From: an uncultured Clostridia bacterium
GTDB lineage: Bacteria; Bacillota; Clostridia; Oscillospirales; Ruminococcaceae
Length of the DNA: 45,986 nucleotides
Assembly: GCA_947627465.1 (NCBI GenBank)
Contig: CANQWD010000023.1
Coordinates: forward strand, 1 to 45,986
Direction of reading: 5' to 3'
Below the pieces are notes generated by a model, which saw only the letters and a program-made list of their open reading frames with translations, had not been told where the DNA came from and made no database searches. Positions 32,610 to 41,156 of this stretch are shown here, one piece after another. Each line of letters begins with the position of its first letter. The stretch's first letter is position 1. A program made the translations under genes and the position numbers.

Positions 32610-32750
32610 TTGCAGGGCGCAGACACATATAATAAAGATATAATTAAAGATTACGTATCAAATTTACATTACAGCGAAAGCGCTGCAGCTAAATTGAGCG
32701 CATCATTAGGTAACAAAAAAGAAAGGACGCGGTTTACGCGGCGGTGTTGA
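32610..32750 (+). CDS. Possible small ORF in the ddl leader
   Basis: An open frame runs in the ddl leader to TGA at 32748-32750, three bases before the ddl ATG and in the same frame. From TTG at 32610 it has 46 codons; the open part extends back to 32574. Its residues (QGADTYNKDIIKDYV, LHYSESAAAKLSASLG) look like a helical protein rather than random DNA, but no good ribosome site is seen. It may be a small protein, a decayed N-terminal extension or a chance frame. Confidence 0.35.
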   Translation: MQGADTYNKDIIKDYVSNLHYSESAAAKLSASLGNKKERTRFTRRC

Positions 32751-32753
32751 AAA

Positions 32754-33824
32754 ATGGCAAAACAGAAAATAGCGGTGCTTTTCGGGGGCGCTTCAAGCGA
32801 GCATGAGATATCTCTTATCTCGGCGTATTCGGTGCTTACAAATATTCCCAAAGAGAAGTATGACGTAATGTGCGTTGGCATCACAAAAAAAGGTCACTGG
32901 ATGTATTATCCGGGCGAGTATGAAAATATTAAGGACGGGACTTGGGAAAACAATCCCGATTGCTGTACCGCCATTTTAAGTCCCGACAGAATACACAAGG
33001 GAATAATAGTTATCGGCGAAAACGACGTGTTTTTACGAAAGGTGGACGTTGTTTTTCCCGTGCTGCACGGCGCTAACGGCGAGGACGGCTCGATACAGGG
33101 TCTGTGTCAGCTTGCGGGTCTGCCTTGCGTGGGCTGTGATATGACTTCCTCGGCGATTTGCATGGACAAGTCGATAACGCACACCGTGCTTGAAGCTGCG
33201 GGTATCAGAACGGCGCGTTTCATCACGCTTATGCGCAGTACTTTAAGCGGATTGGACGAGATGTGCGGCTCCGTTGAAGAACGGCTCGGCTATCCCGTTT
33301 ATGTGAAGCCCTCAAGCGCGGGTTCATCGGTGGGCGTTTCTCGAGCGGCAAATCGCGAGGAGCTTAAGGACGGCTTAAAGAAAGCGTTCGCGCACGGTGA
33401 TAAGGTGGTTGTCGAGGAAGAGATCGTCGGCAAAGAGGTCGAGTGCGCGGTGCTCGGCAACGGCGGCACGGATCTTCTCGCGAGCGTTCCGGGGCAGATA
33501 ACGCCCGCAGAGGGATTTTATGATTACGACGCGAAGTACAAGAACGGCACGTCCGTTTTGGACATCCCCGCGAAGATCACCGACGAGGAAATGCGTGAAT
33601 TGCGCGATGTCGCGAAAAAAGCGTATCGGGCGTGCGGCTGCCGAGGAATGTCGCGCGTGGACTTTTTTGTTACGGAAAACGGCGTAATACTTAACGAGAT
33701 AAATACTATTCCCGGTTTCACGCCGATAAGTATGTATCCCAAGCTTATGGAAAATATGGGAATTACATATCCCGCCTTGCTTGACAAGCTGATACAGCTC
33801 ACGTCTGATCAAAACGACAATTAG
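32754..33824 (+). CDS. ddl: D-alanine--D-alanine ligase
   Basis: An ATP-grasp ligase of 356 residues making the D-Ala-D-Ala end of peptidoglycan precursors. VLFGGASSEHEISL (N-terminal), VVFPVLHGANGEDGSIQGL, VYVKPSSAGSSVGVSRA, and NEINTIPGFT are family motifs. The omega-loop reads FYDYDAKY (residues 255-262), which indicates D-Ala-D-Ala rather than D-lactate or D-serine. The ATG at 32754 has only a weak site nearby; AAAGGA is 26 bp upstream. It starts the ddl-DUF1934-argS operon. Confidence 0.96.
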   Translation: MAKQKIAVLFGGASSEHEISLISAYSVLTNIPKEKYDVMCVGITKKGHWMYYPGEYENIKDGTWENNPDCCTAILSPDRIHKGIIVIGENDVFLRKVDVVFPVLHGANGEDGSIQGLCQLAGLPCVGCDMTSSAICMDKSITHTVLEAAGIRTARFITLMRSTLSGLDEMCGSVEERLGYPVYVKPSSAGSSVGVSRAANREELKDGLKKAFAHGDKVVVEEEIVGKEVECAVLGNGGTDLLASVPGQITPAEGFYDYDAKYKNGTSVLDIPAKITDEEMRELRDVAKKAYRACGCRGMSRVDFFVTENGVILNEINTIPGFTPISMYPKLMENMGITYPALLDKLIQLTSDQNDN

Positions 33825-33847
33825 GCGGGGATAAAAAAGAGGTTAAA

Positions 33848-34261
33848 ATGGAAAATTGTTTAATTACTTTAAATATCAAGCAAACCGCCGAGGGCATGAC
33901 GGACGAATCCGAGCTTTATACCCGCGGCGAGTTCCGCCGGCACAAGGGCGCATACTATATAGATTATGATGAAAGCGAAGCCACGGGCTATGAAGGCAGT
34001 CACGCCCAGCTTTGCGTTGATAAGGGCGTTATGACAATGACGCGGACAGGCTCCACATTTTCAAATCTTGTGTTTGAAAACGGCGTTCGGCACTATTGTC
34101 ATTACGGCACGGAGTACGGCGATTGCATGGTAGGCATAACCACTCAGGAGCTTTATCACAAACTGAGCGAAAACGGCGGCACGGTGCACTTAAAGTATTC
34201 CGTCGATGTAAACGCTGGGCTGATGACGGAAAACGAGATTACAATCAACATAAAAATGTGA
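33848..34261 (+). CDS. DUF1934 (YwiB-like) beta-barrel protein
   Basis: A 137-residue lipocalin-like beta-barrel protein. The GEFRRHKGAYYIDYDESEATG and TMTRTGSTFSNLVFENG strands and the GDCMVGITTQELYHKL segment match the YwiB family, usually encoded just before argS in Firmicutes, as here (12-bp gap). The biological role is not known. Confidence 0.88.
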   Translation: MENCLITLNIKQTAEGMTDESELYTRGEFRRHKGAYYIDYDESEATGYEGSHAQLCVDKGVMTMTRTGSTFSNLVFENGVRHYCHYGTEYGDCMVGITTQELYHKLSENGGTVHLKYSVDVNAGLMTENEITINIKM

Positions 34262-34272
34262 GGGACGTAAAA

Positions 34273-36027
34273 ATGTATTTTAACGCTGTAAACGGCGCGA
34301 AAGCCGAGATAAAGGATATTATAATGAACGCTATGAGCGTGCTTGTAAGCGAGGGAAAAATATCTGCGGAGCCGCTGCCCGCGTTTCAGGTAACGATACC
34401 GAACGACAGCGCGCACGGCGATTTTTCGGCGAACGCCGCTTTGGTGAGCGCAAAGGCGCTTAAAACCAATCCGAGAGCTTTGGCGCAGCAGATAGTTGAC
34501 GCGGCGGTATTGGACGGTACAAGTTTTGATAAAATAGAGCTTGCGGGTCCGGGATTTTTGAATTTCTTCCTGGGAAAAACGTGGTTTGGAAGCGTAGTCG
34601 AGAATACGCTGAAGCTTGGCGCGGACTACGGTAAAACCGATTTGGGTGCGGGAAAGCGCGTGCTGGTTGAGTTTGTCTCGGCAAATCCCACCGGACCCAT
34701 GCATATCGGCAACGCCCGCGGCGGCGCGATCGGCGACTGCTTGGCTTCGCTGCTTCAAACGGCGGGATATCAAGCCGACCGTGAGTTTTATATAAATGAC
34801 GCGGGCAATCAAGTGGCGAAATTCGGAAAGTCGCTTTCTCTGCGTTATATGCAGATTTGCGGCGAAGCGGGGCAAAAGATTGTGCGTGAAATTGGCGGCG
34901 ATATGGAAAAATTCACTATGGCGATCTATTCGAATACCGAAACTTTTCCTATGCCCGAGGATGTTTACTTGGGACAGGATATTATAGAGCACGCGAAGAA
35001 TTACTATGATATCAACGGCGATCTGATTGCGGACAAGCCCGAGGAGGAACGCGCGAAAGCCCTTATTGATTACGCTTTGCCGCTTAACGAAGCGCGTCTT
35101 GAAACGGATCTGCTTAAATACAGAATAAAGTACGACAATTGGTTCAAGGAAAGCTCCTTGCACGAAAGCGGCGCGGTAAAAGAGGTTATTGAGCATTTGA
35201 AAGCGGGCGGTCATACTTACGAGCAGGACGGCGCTTTGTGGCTGAAAGCGACCGATCTCGGCGGCGAACAGGATTTCGTGCTGCTGCGTTCAAACGGTTT
35301 CCCGACCTACATCGTTCCCGATATCGCGTATCACTACAACAAGCTTGTAACACGTAATTACGATAAAGCAATTGACGTTCTCGGCGCGGATCATCACGGC
35401 TATGTAAAGCGTATGCGCGTTTGCTTAAAGGCGATGGGCATTGACGAAAAGCGTCTTGACGTTGTGATGTGCCAAATGGTGAATTTGGTGCGCGACGGCG
35501 AGGTCGTAAAGCTCTCGAAGCGTTCCGGTAAGGCGATAACTCTGTCAACTCTGCTGGACGAAGTGCCGATAGACGAGGCGCGTTTCTTCTTCAATTTAAG
35601 AAGCGCCGACACTCACCTTGATTTCGATTTGGACTTGGCGGTTGAGGAAAGCTCGAAAAATCCCGTATTCTACGTTCAATACGCCCACGCGAGAATCTGC
35701 AGAGTTTTGGAAAAAATGGCGGACGGCGGCGCGAAATACGCGGGTGAAAAGACGGAATTTTCCGAAGAAGCGGAGCTTGCTTTGATACGCAAGATCGCGG
35801 AACTTCCCGAGCTTATAAATGAAGCAGCAAGCGAATACAGCCCGTTCAAAATGACAAAATACGTTTACGAGTTCGCGCAGATCTTCCATAAATTTTACGA
35901 CAGCTGTCCGATAAAGGACGCCGAGGAAAGCGTGAAGATTTCAAGACTGGCGCTTTGCGAAGCGTCGAAAACAGTTATAGCAAACGTTCTCGCAATGCTG
36001 AAAATTGAAGCGCCCGAAAAAATGTAA
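34273..36027 (+). CDS. argS: Arginyl-tRNA synthetase
   Basis: Class I synthetase of 584 residues charging tRNA-Arg. It has the N-terminal Add-1 domain, the HIGH-class motif ANPTGPMHIGNARGG (H144-I-G-N147), the KMSKS-class loop KLSKRSGK (413-420) and a C-terminal anticodon-binding domain with VQYAHARICRV. The start is set at 34273 behind GAGGGA; an in-frame codon at 34096 lies inside the previous gene and is not used. It ends the ddl operon. Confidence 0.97.
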   Translation: MYFNAVNGAKAEIKDIIMNAMSVLVSEGKISAEPLPAFQVTIPNDSAHGDFSANAALVSAKALKTNPRALAQQIVDAAVLDGTSFDKIELAGPGFLNFFLGKTWFGSVVENTLKLGADYGKTDLGAGKRVLVEFVSANPTGPMHIGNARGGAIGDCLASLLQTAGYQADREFYINDAGNQVAKFGKSLSLRYMQICGEAGQKIVREIGGDMEKFTMAIYSNTETFPMPEDVYLGQDIIEHAKNYYDINGDLIADKPEEERAKALIDYALPLNEARLETDLLKYRIKYDNWFKESSLHESGAVKEVIEHLKAGGHTYEQDGALWLKATDLGGEQDFVLLRSNGFPTYIVPDIAYHYNKLVTRNYDKAIDVLGADHHGYVKRMRVCLKAMGIDEKRLDVVMCQMVNLVRDGEVVKLSKRSGKAITLSTLLDEVPIDEARFFFNLRSADTHLDFDLDLAVEESSKNPVFYVQYAHARICRVLEKMADGGAKYAGEKTEFSEEAELALIRKIAELPELINEAASEYSPFKMTKYVYEFAQIFHKFYDSCPIKDAEESVKISRLALCEASKTVIANVLAMLKIEAPEKM

Positions 36028-36163
36028 GCAATTTTACAGTTTACGCTTCGCGCTGTGCGGAGCAGATTCCCCAAAACCAAAACGACTATTTGCCATGCTC
36101 GGCGGGGATAATAAATTTTAAAATCTTATATCTCAACAAAATTCTCGGAGGACAAAACAAAAG

Positions 36164-38827
36164 ATGTTTAAGCAAGAAAAGAAATATTATCAGAAAGCGT
36201 TTTTCGTGACAATGATAATGGCTTTCGTAATGTTTATTCCGTTCGTTATCATTGACGGCGGCTATTTCATATTCTACGGCGATTACAACGCGCAGCAGAT
36301 ACCGTTTTTCAAACAGTGCGTCGAAGCCGTTCACAACGGCACGATGGGTTGGGATTGGAAAACCGATCTCGGCGCTAACTTCTTCGGAAGCTACACGTAT
36401 TACACGCTGGGAAGCCCGTTTTTCTGGTTTATGTGTCTGTTTCCCTCAAGCTTCGCGCCGTATCTGATGATGCCGCTTTTGTGTGTGAAATTCGGGCTTT
36501 TCGGGCTTTTCGCGTTTATTTACATCAGAAGATTTGTGACTAAACCCCAAAGTGCGCTTATCGGCGGTTTACTCTACGCTTTTTCGAGTTTTAATCTTTA
36601 CAACGTGTTCTTCCAATTTCAAGACGCGATGATATGGTTTCCGCTTTTGTTGATAGGTTTGGAGGAAGCCGTGATAAACAAGCGCAGAGGGGTTTTCGCG
36701 CTTGCTATGGCAATAAATTGCTTGGCTAACTACTTCTTCTTCATTCAGGAATGTATATTCTTAGTGCTTTATTTCTTGGTGCGTTATGCCTGTGACCCGC
36801 GTTTTGCCATTAAGTTTAAGGACTTCCTGTGTCTGGCGTTTGAATGTATAGTCGGAGTGCTTGTGGCGGGCGTGCTGTTTATTCCGTCGATTTATCAGGT
36901 GCTGGATGTTCCGCGTTCAACGAACTCTTTGTCGGATTGGGACTTCCTGTTCTTCGGAAGCGAGCAGCGTTACGGTCTGCTTTTGGAGAGCATCTTTTTC
37001 CCGCCCGAGATCGCGGCGCGAAACAAGATGTTTGAGGAAGCCAACGCGAAGTGGTCGAGCGTGGCGTTGTATCTGCCGCTGTTCTCCATGGCGGGAGTTG
37101 TCACGTTCTTTAAGAGCAAAAAACGTCATTGGGTAAAGCCGCTCTTGCTGATCTGTTTACTTTTTGCGTTTGTTCCCGGACTTAACGCTTCGTTTACGCT
37201 TTTCAACAATAATTATTATACGCGTTGGTTCTATATGCCCGAGCTTATTTGCTGTCTTGCCACAGCTTATGTTATTGAGCATAAGGAGTTTGATTTCGCG
37301 TACGGCGTCAAGGTTACGGCGGGAGCAACGGCTATAATCGGCGGTCTTGCACTGCTTGCGCCGTTCACGAAAGAAACAACCAACGTGGACGGAACGAAAA
37401 CCAAAACCGTGATCCCGCGCTTTATGAAGATAGAGTATTGGCCTTTATGGGTTGCTATCGGATTGGCGGCGGCAACTATCGTTGTATTGTTCATTCTCGT
37501 GAAATACCGTAAAAAGGTATCGGCAGCGATGTTCGCAAAACGCGCCACTATGTTGACAATAGTGTTCTCAATGTTTTTAGGTTATTACTTTATAGGCTGC
37601 GGGCGCTCTTTAGGACCGACCGTTGGCAGATTTAATAAAATGGCTTCGGCAACATTCAACATCGACGACCCCGATTTTTATAGAATAGAGGGTTTGAATG
37701 AAACCAACAACGCGAATATGTTCTGGGGCATGAGCAGCGCCAAGAGCTTTCAAAGCATAGTGCCCGGTTCAACATTTGAATTGTACGATCTTGTAAAGGT
37801 AATGAAAGACCGCGGCACGCGTTCCGTAAATTCCGCGCCGGAATACGAATATTACGCGTTCAGAGCTTTAACGCGCGTAAAATATATTATGGTGCCCGAG
37901 GATATGACGGATAAGATGTCCGCGCTGAACAAGCTCGCGATCTACAAAAAAATCGATAAGCAGGGTATTTATGACATCTACACAACCGATTATGCGCTGC
38001 CGATGGGCTTCGCTTACGACAATTATTGTTTGCAAAAGGACGTTGAGGACAACAAAAAAGTAGACAATATTATGATACGCGCCGCCGTCCTCAAAGACGA
38101 GCAAGAGGCTAAGTACAAGGACATTCTCACGAAGCTTGACGACGTGTCGCTCGGCAAGGTGTCTGTCGACGAATTTAAAAAGGACGCACAGAACCGCATT
38201 GACGAGGGCGTTTTGCAGTTTTCGATAAACAAAAAGGGCTTCACGGCGAAAAGCAGCTACAACGCGGAAAAACTGGTATGTTTCAGCGTTCCGTGGTGCA
38301 AGGGGTGGAGCGCGACCGTAAACGGCGAGCCTGTCGAGGTGGACAAGATAAACGGCGGACTTTGCGCGATACGCGTGTCCGCCGGTGAAAGCGACATTTC
38401 GTTCACATACGAGACGCCGGGTCTTAAATACGGAATCATTTCTTCAATAGCGGGTATCGTGCTGCTTGGAATTTATATGCTGTATCACAATCTTATCAAA
38501 CGTAAAAACGGACGTTCTTACGTTCACCTTTACGATCAAGATCAGCTTGCAAATGTTAAGGCGCATAATTCCTATATCGACCAGCTCTCCGATCAGATCT
38601 ATAACTGTGCGGAACGCGGCGGCAAGGTTAATTCCAATCAGGAAATAGAGTTCCCCGATTCTCGCGAGGAATTTATGGATAATGCTAAGTACGACTTCAG
38701 CAAACGCAAGCCTAAGGAACGCAATTATCATATTGAGGAGGGCGACGAGGCTTACCGCGTTATGGAGGAGCTGGACAAGCAAAAAGCGGAGCAGGACGAA
38801 GAAGACAACGATCCGCCGGTTGAATAA
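36164..38827 (+). CDS. YfhO-type polytopic membrane protein
   Basis: An 887-residue protein of the bacterial YfhO family, related to GT-C glycosyltransferase-fold proteins. About 12 to 14 membrane helices in the first 480 residues start with FFVTMIMAFVMFIPFVIIDGGYF, followed by an outer domain from about 485 to 755 (ENANMFWGMSSAKSFQS, VPWCKGWSATVNGEPVEVDK), one last helix and a 115-residue charged cytosolic tail. In B. subtilis YfhO is needed to add GlcNAc to lipoteichoic acid. GGAGGAC precedes the ATG. The neighbouring envelope genes fit such a role. Confidence 0.85.
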   Translation: MFKQEKKYYQKAFFVTMIMAFVMFIPFVIIDGGYFIFYGDYNAQQIPFFKQCVEAVHNGTMGWDWKTDLGANFFGSYTYYTLGSPFFWFMCLFPSSFAPYLMMPLLCVKFGLFGLFAFIYIRRFVTKPQSALIGGLLYAFSSFNLYNVFFQFQDAMIWFPLLLIGLEEAVINKRRGVFALAMAINCLANYFFFIQECIFLVLYFLVRYACDPRFAIKFKDFLCLAFECIVGVLVAGVLFIPSIYQVLDVPRSTNSLSDWDFLFFGSEQRYGLLLESIFFPPEIAARNKMFEEANAKWSSVALYLPLFSMAGVVTFFKSKKRHWVKPLLLICLLFAFVPGLNASFTLFNNNYYTRWFYMPELICCLATAYVIEHKEFDFAYGVKVTAGATAIIGGLALLAPFTKETTNVDGTKTKTVIPRFMKIEYWPLWVAIGLAAATIVVLFILVKYRKKVSAAMFAKRATMLTIVFSMFLGYYFIGCGRSLGPTVGRFNKMASATFNIDDPDFYRIEGLNETNNANMFWGMSSAKSFQSIVPGSTFELYDLVKVMKDRGTRSVNSAPEYEYYAFRALTRVKYIMVPEDMTDKMSALNKLAIYKKIDKQGIYDIYTTDYALPMGFAYDNYCLQKDVEDNKKVDNIMIRAAVLKDEQEAKYKDILTKLDDVSLGKVSVDEFKKDAQNRIDEGVLQFSINKKGFTAKSSYNAEKLVCFSVPWCKGWSATVNGEPVEVDKINGGLCAIRVSAGESDISFTYETPGLKYGIISSIAGIVLLGIYMLYHNLIKRKNGRSYVHLYDQDQLANVKAHNSYIDQLSDQIYNCAERGGKVNSNQEIEFPDSREEFMDNAKYDFSKRKPKERNYHIEEGDEAYRVMEELDKQKAEQDEEDNDPPVE

Positions 38828-38850
38828 CGGTTTAGAAAAGGAGCAAAGTT

Positions 38851-39387
38851 ATGCATTTAAATGAAAAAACGCTGGAAAGTAAACAGGTTTACGATGGCAG
38901 AGTGGTAAAGCTGTTTACGGATAAGGTAGAGCTTGAAAACGGCGAAACCGTAAATCGCGATTTGATAAAGCACCCGGGCGGCGTGTGCGTGGTGCCGCTT
39001 GACGAAGCAGACAACGTACTCATGGTGCGGCAATTCCGCTACGGACCGCGTCAGGTGCTGTTGGAGATACCCGCGGGCAAGCTTGAATACGGCGAGGATC
39101 ACCGAGAATGCGGTTTGAGGGAGCTTCACGAAGAAACGGGCTGCACCTGCGACGAGTTTACGTATCTCGGCTATCTCGTTCCCACGCCCGCTTACGACAG
39201 CGAGATCATTCACATGTACCTCGCGCGCGGGCTTCACGGCGGCGAGCAAAAATTGGATTTCGACGAGTTCCTTGAGGTAGAAAAAATACCGCTCGTTAAA
39301 GCGGTGGAAATGATTATGAATAACGAGATCACCGACGCGAAAACGCAGGTCGCTCTGCTGAAAACGAAGCTTCTTCTCGAAAAGTGA
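38851..39387 (+). CDS. NUDIX hydrolase, ADP-ribose pyrophosphatase type
   Basis: A 178-residue NUDIX hydrolase. The box GKLEYGEDHRECGLRELHEETGC is complete (G-x5-E-x7-REU-x-EE-x-GU). The preceding HPGGVCVVPLDEADNVLMVRQFRYG and following YLVPTPAYDSEIIHMYLA segments are typical of ADP-ribose pyrophosphatases. AAAGGAGC precedes the ATG. It converges with spoVG with no bases between their stop codons. Confidence 0.93.
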   Translation: MHLNEKTLESKQVYDGRVVKLFTDKVELENGETVNRDLIKHPGGVCVVPLDEADNVLMVRQFRYGPRQVLLEIPAGKLEYGEDHRECGLRELHEETGCTCDEFTYLGYLVPTPAYDSEIIHMYLARGLHGGEQKLDFDEFLEVEKIPLVKAVEMIMNNEITDAKTQVALLKTKLLLEK

Positions 39388-39645
39388 TTACTGAATATAA
39401 TCGTTGTAGGCGGCGAGAATTTGTCGTTCGGTTTGTGCGCGGGCTTCTGCCGAGATCGGGTGGATTATGTCGCGGAACGTGCCGTTTTCCTCACGGCGGC
39501 TTGGCATTGCCACGAACAGACGTTCGTCGCCTTGAACGATTTTTATATCGTGTATGGCGATCGCGTTATCTATTGTTATGGACACAACCGCGCGAAGTCT
39601 GCCGTCGTGCATCGTTTTTCTGATCTTAATGTCGCTGATTTCCAT
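39388..39645 (-). CDS. spoVG: SpoVG family RNA/DNA-binding regulator
   Basis: An 85-residue protein of the SpoVG family: MEISDIKIRKTMHDGRLRAVVSITIDNAIAIHDIKIV, then LFVAMPSRREENGTFRDIIHPI and a C-terminal helix. SpoVG acts in sporulation and as a post-transcriptional regulator; the B. subtilis protein is 97 residues. GGAGGTAC precedes the ATG on the - strand. Its stop abuts that of the NUDIX gene with no terminator between. The family call is strong; a sporulation role in this species is inference. Confidence 0.94.
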   Translation of the reverse strand: MEISDIKIRKTMHDGRLRAVVSITIDNAIAIHDIKIVQGDERLFVAMPSRREENGTFRDIIHPISAEARAQTERQILAAYNDYIQ

Positions 39646-39764
39646 AATGTACCTCCGTAAACTAAAAATTACGTTATTTATTTTGGAAACTCGGCACGGA
39701 ATTATTCATAAATTACCGCAAAATAACATATATTTTTGTGATTTTTTGAAAAGGGGAAAGAGCT

Positions 39765-41156
39765 TTGGAAAATTTTCTTACGGGCAAAAAGCATATTCAT
39801 TTTATAGGAATTGGCGGCAGCGGAATGTATCCGTTGGCGCAAATACTGCATACAAAGGGCTATTACCTAACGGGTTCCGACAACAACGAAACCGCGACTT
39901 TGCAAGCCGTGCGCGATATGGGCATTCCGGTAACGCTCGGGCAAAAAGCGGAGAACATCGAGGGAGCGGATCTGATAGTTTTTTCGGCGGCGATAATGGA
40001 GGACAATCCCGAGCTTATCGCCGCTCGTGAAGCGGAAAAGCGCGGCGTTCGCTTAGCCGAGCGCGCGGAGCTGCTGGGGCTTGTGACAGAGCAGTTCTCA
40101 AGGGCGTTCTGCGTTTCGGGAACGCACGGAAAAACTACTACAACCTCTATGCTGATGATGATCTTAATGGCGGCAAACGTCGACCCCTCAGCGGTAATAG
40201 GCGGAAAGCTTCGCGCTATCGGCGGGAGCGGCAGAGCGGGGAAAAGCGAGTATATGGTGTGCGAGGCATGCGAGTTTAAGGACACGTTTTTGCACCTTTT
40301 CCCAAATGTTTCCATAATTTTGAACATTGACCGCGATCACATGGACTACTTTAAGACAATGGATAACCTGAAGCTTTCGTTTGAAAAGTTCTGCGGGCTT
40401 ACAACAGATCTGATAATCGCGAACGGCGACGACGAAAACGTTCGCGAGGTGCTGAACAACTGCAAATCCAAAGCGAAATTCATCACATACGGCGAAAGCC
40501 ACACCAACGATTTTTACGCCGATTATATCCACCGGCTTTCGGACTTTCATTGGCGGTTCTCGCTGATGAATAAAGGCTCGGAGGTATGTCAGTTGGACGT
40601 TCACGTCCCCGGAAAGCATAATGTTTACAACGCTGTTGCCGCGGCTGCTGCGGCATATTCCGCCGGAATACCCGTTGAAGCAATTCAGCGCGGTATGGAC
40701 GAGTTCAAAGGCGCGATGCGGAGGTTTGAGAAGCTTGCGGAAATAGACGGAGTTACGTTCGTGGATGACTACGGACATCACCCCGCCGAGATCGCCGCGA
40801 CGCTTAAAACCGCAAAATCTATGAGTTTTAAGCGGGTGTGGTGCGTTCATCAGCCGTTCACATATTCGCGAACGGCAACGCTGCTCGACGAGTTCGCCGA
40901 AGCGCTTTCGATCGCGGATAGGGTCGTTCTCACCGAGATAATGGGCAGCCGCGAGAAGAACACATATAACATCTATTCCAAAGACCTCGCCGCCAAAATA
41001 GACGGCTGCGTGTGGTTTCCGACCTTTGAAGAAGTCGCGAAGTACGTTGTCGATAACGCTGAAGCGGGCGATCTGGTCATAACAACAAGCTGCGGCGACG
41101 TTTATAAAGTCGCGGATATGATGATTGAGATTATGAAGGATAAGGAGAAGAAATGA
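39765..41156 (+). CDS. murC: UDP-N-acetylmuramate--L-alanine ligase MurC
   Basis: MurC adds the first residue of the peptidoglycan stem peptide. The 463-residue protein has the N-terminal UDP-MurNAc domain (HFIGIGGSGMYPLAQIL), the ATP loop GTHGKTTTTS (G119-T125) and the HHPAEIAATLKTAK linker to the C-terminal domain. The start is TTG at 39765 behind AAAGGGGAAAG; no ATG fits. A -35-like TTGGAA is near 39683 but no -10 is convincing. The peptidase gene overlaps the stop by four bases (ATGA). Confidence 0.95.
   Translation: MENFLTGKKHIHFIGIGGSGMYPLAQILHTKGYYLTGSDNNETATLQAVRDMGIPVTLGQKAENIEGADLIVFSAAIMEDNPELIAAREAEKRGVRLAERAELLGLVTEQFSRAFCVSGTHGKTTTTSMLMMILMAANVDPSAVIGGKLRAIGGSGRAGKSEYMVCEACEFKDTFLHLFPNVSIILNIDRDHMDYFKTMDNLKLSFEKFCGLTTDLIIANGDDENVREVLNNCKSKAKFITYGESHTNDFYADYIHRLSDFHWRFSLMNKGSEVCQLDVHVPGKHNVYNAVAAAAAAYSAGIPVEAIQRGMDEFKGAMRRFEKLAEIDGVTFVDDYGHHPAEIAATLKTAKSMSFKRVWCVHQPFTYSRTATLLDEFAEALSIADRVVLTEIMGSREKNTYNIYSKDLAAKIDGCVWFPTFEEVAKYVVDNAEAGDLVITTSCGDVYKVADMMIEIMKDKEKK

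Noticed and set aside
34096-34272. N-terminal extension of argS
   Set aside because: The extra 59 residues overlap the DUF1934 gene in another frame and do not look like an ArgS N-terminus; GAGGGA supports the start at 34273.
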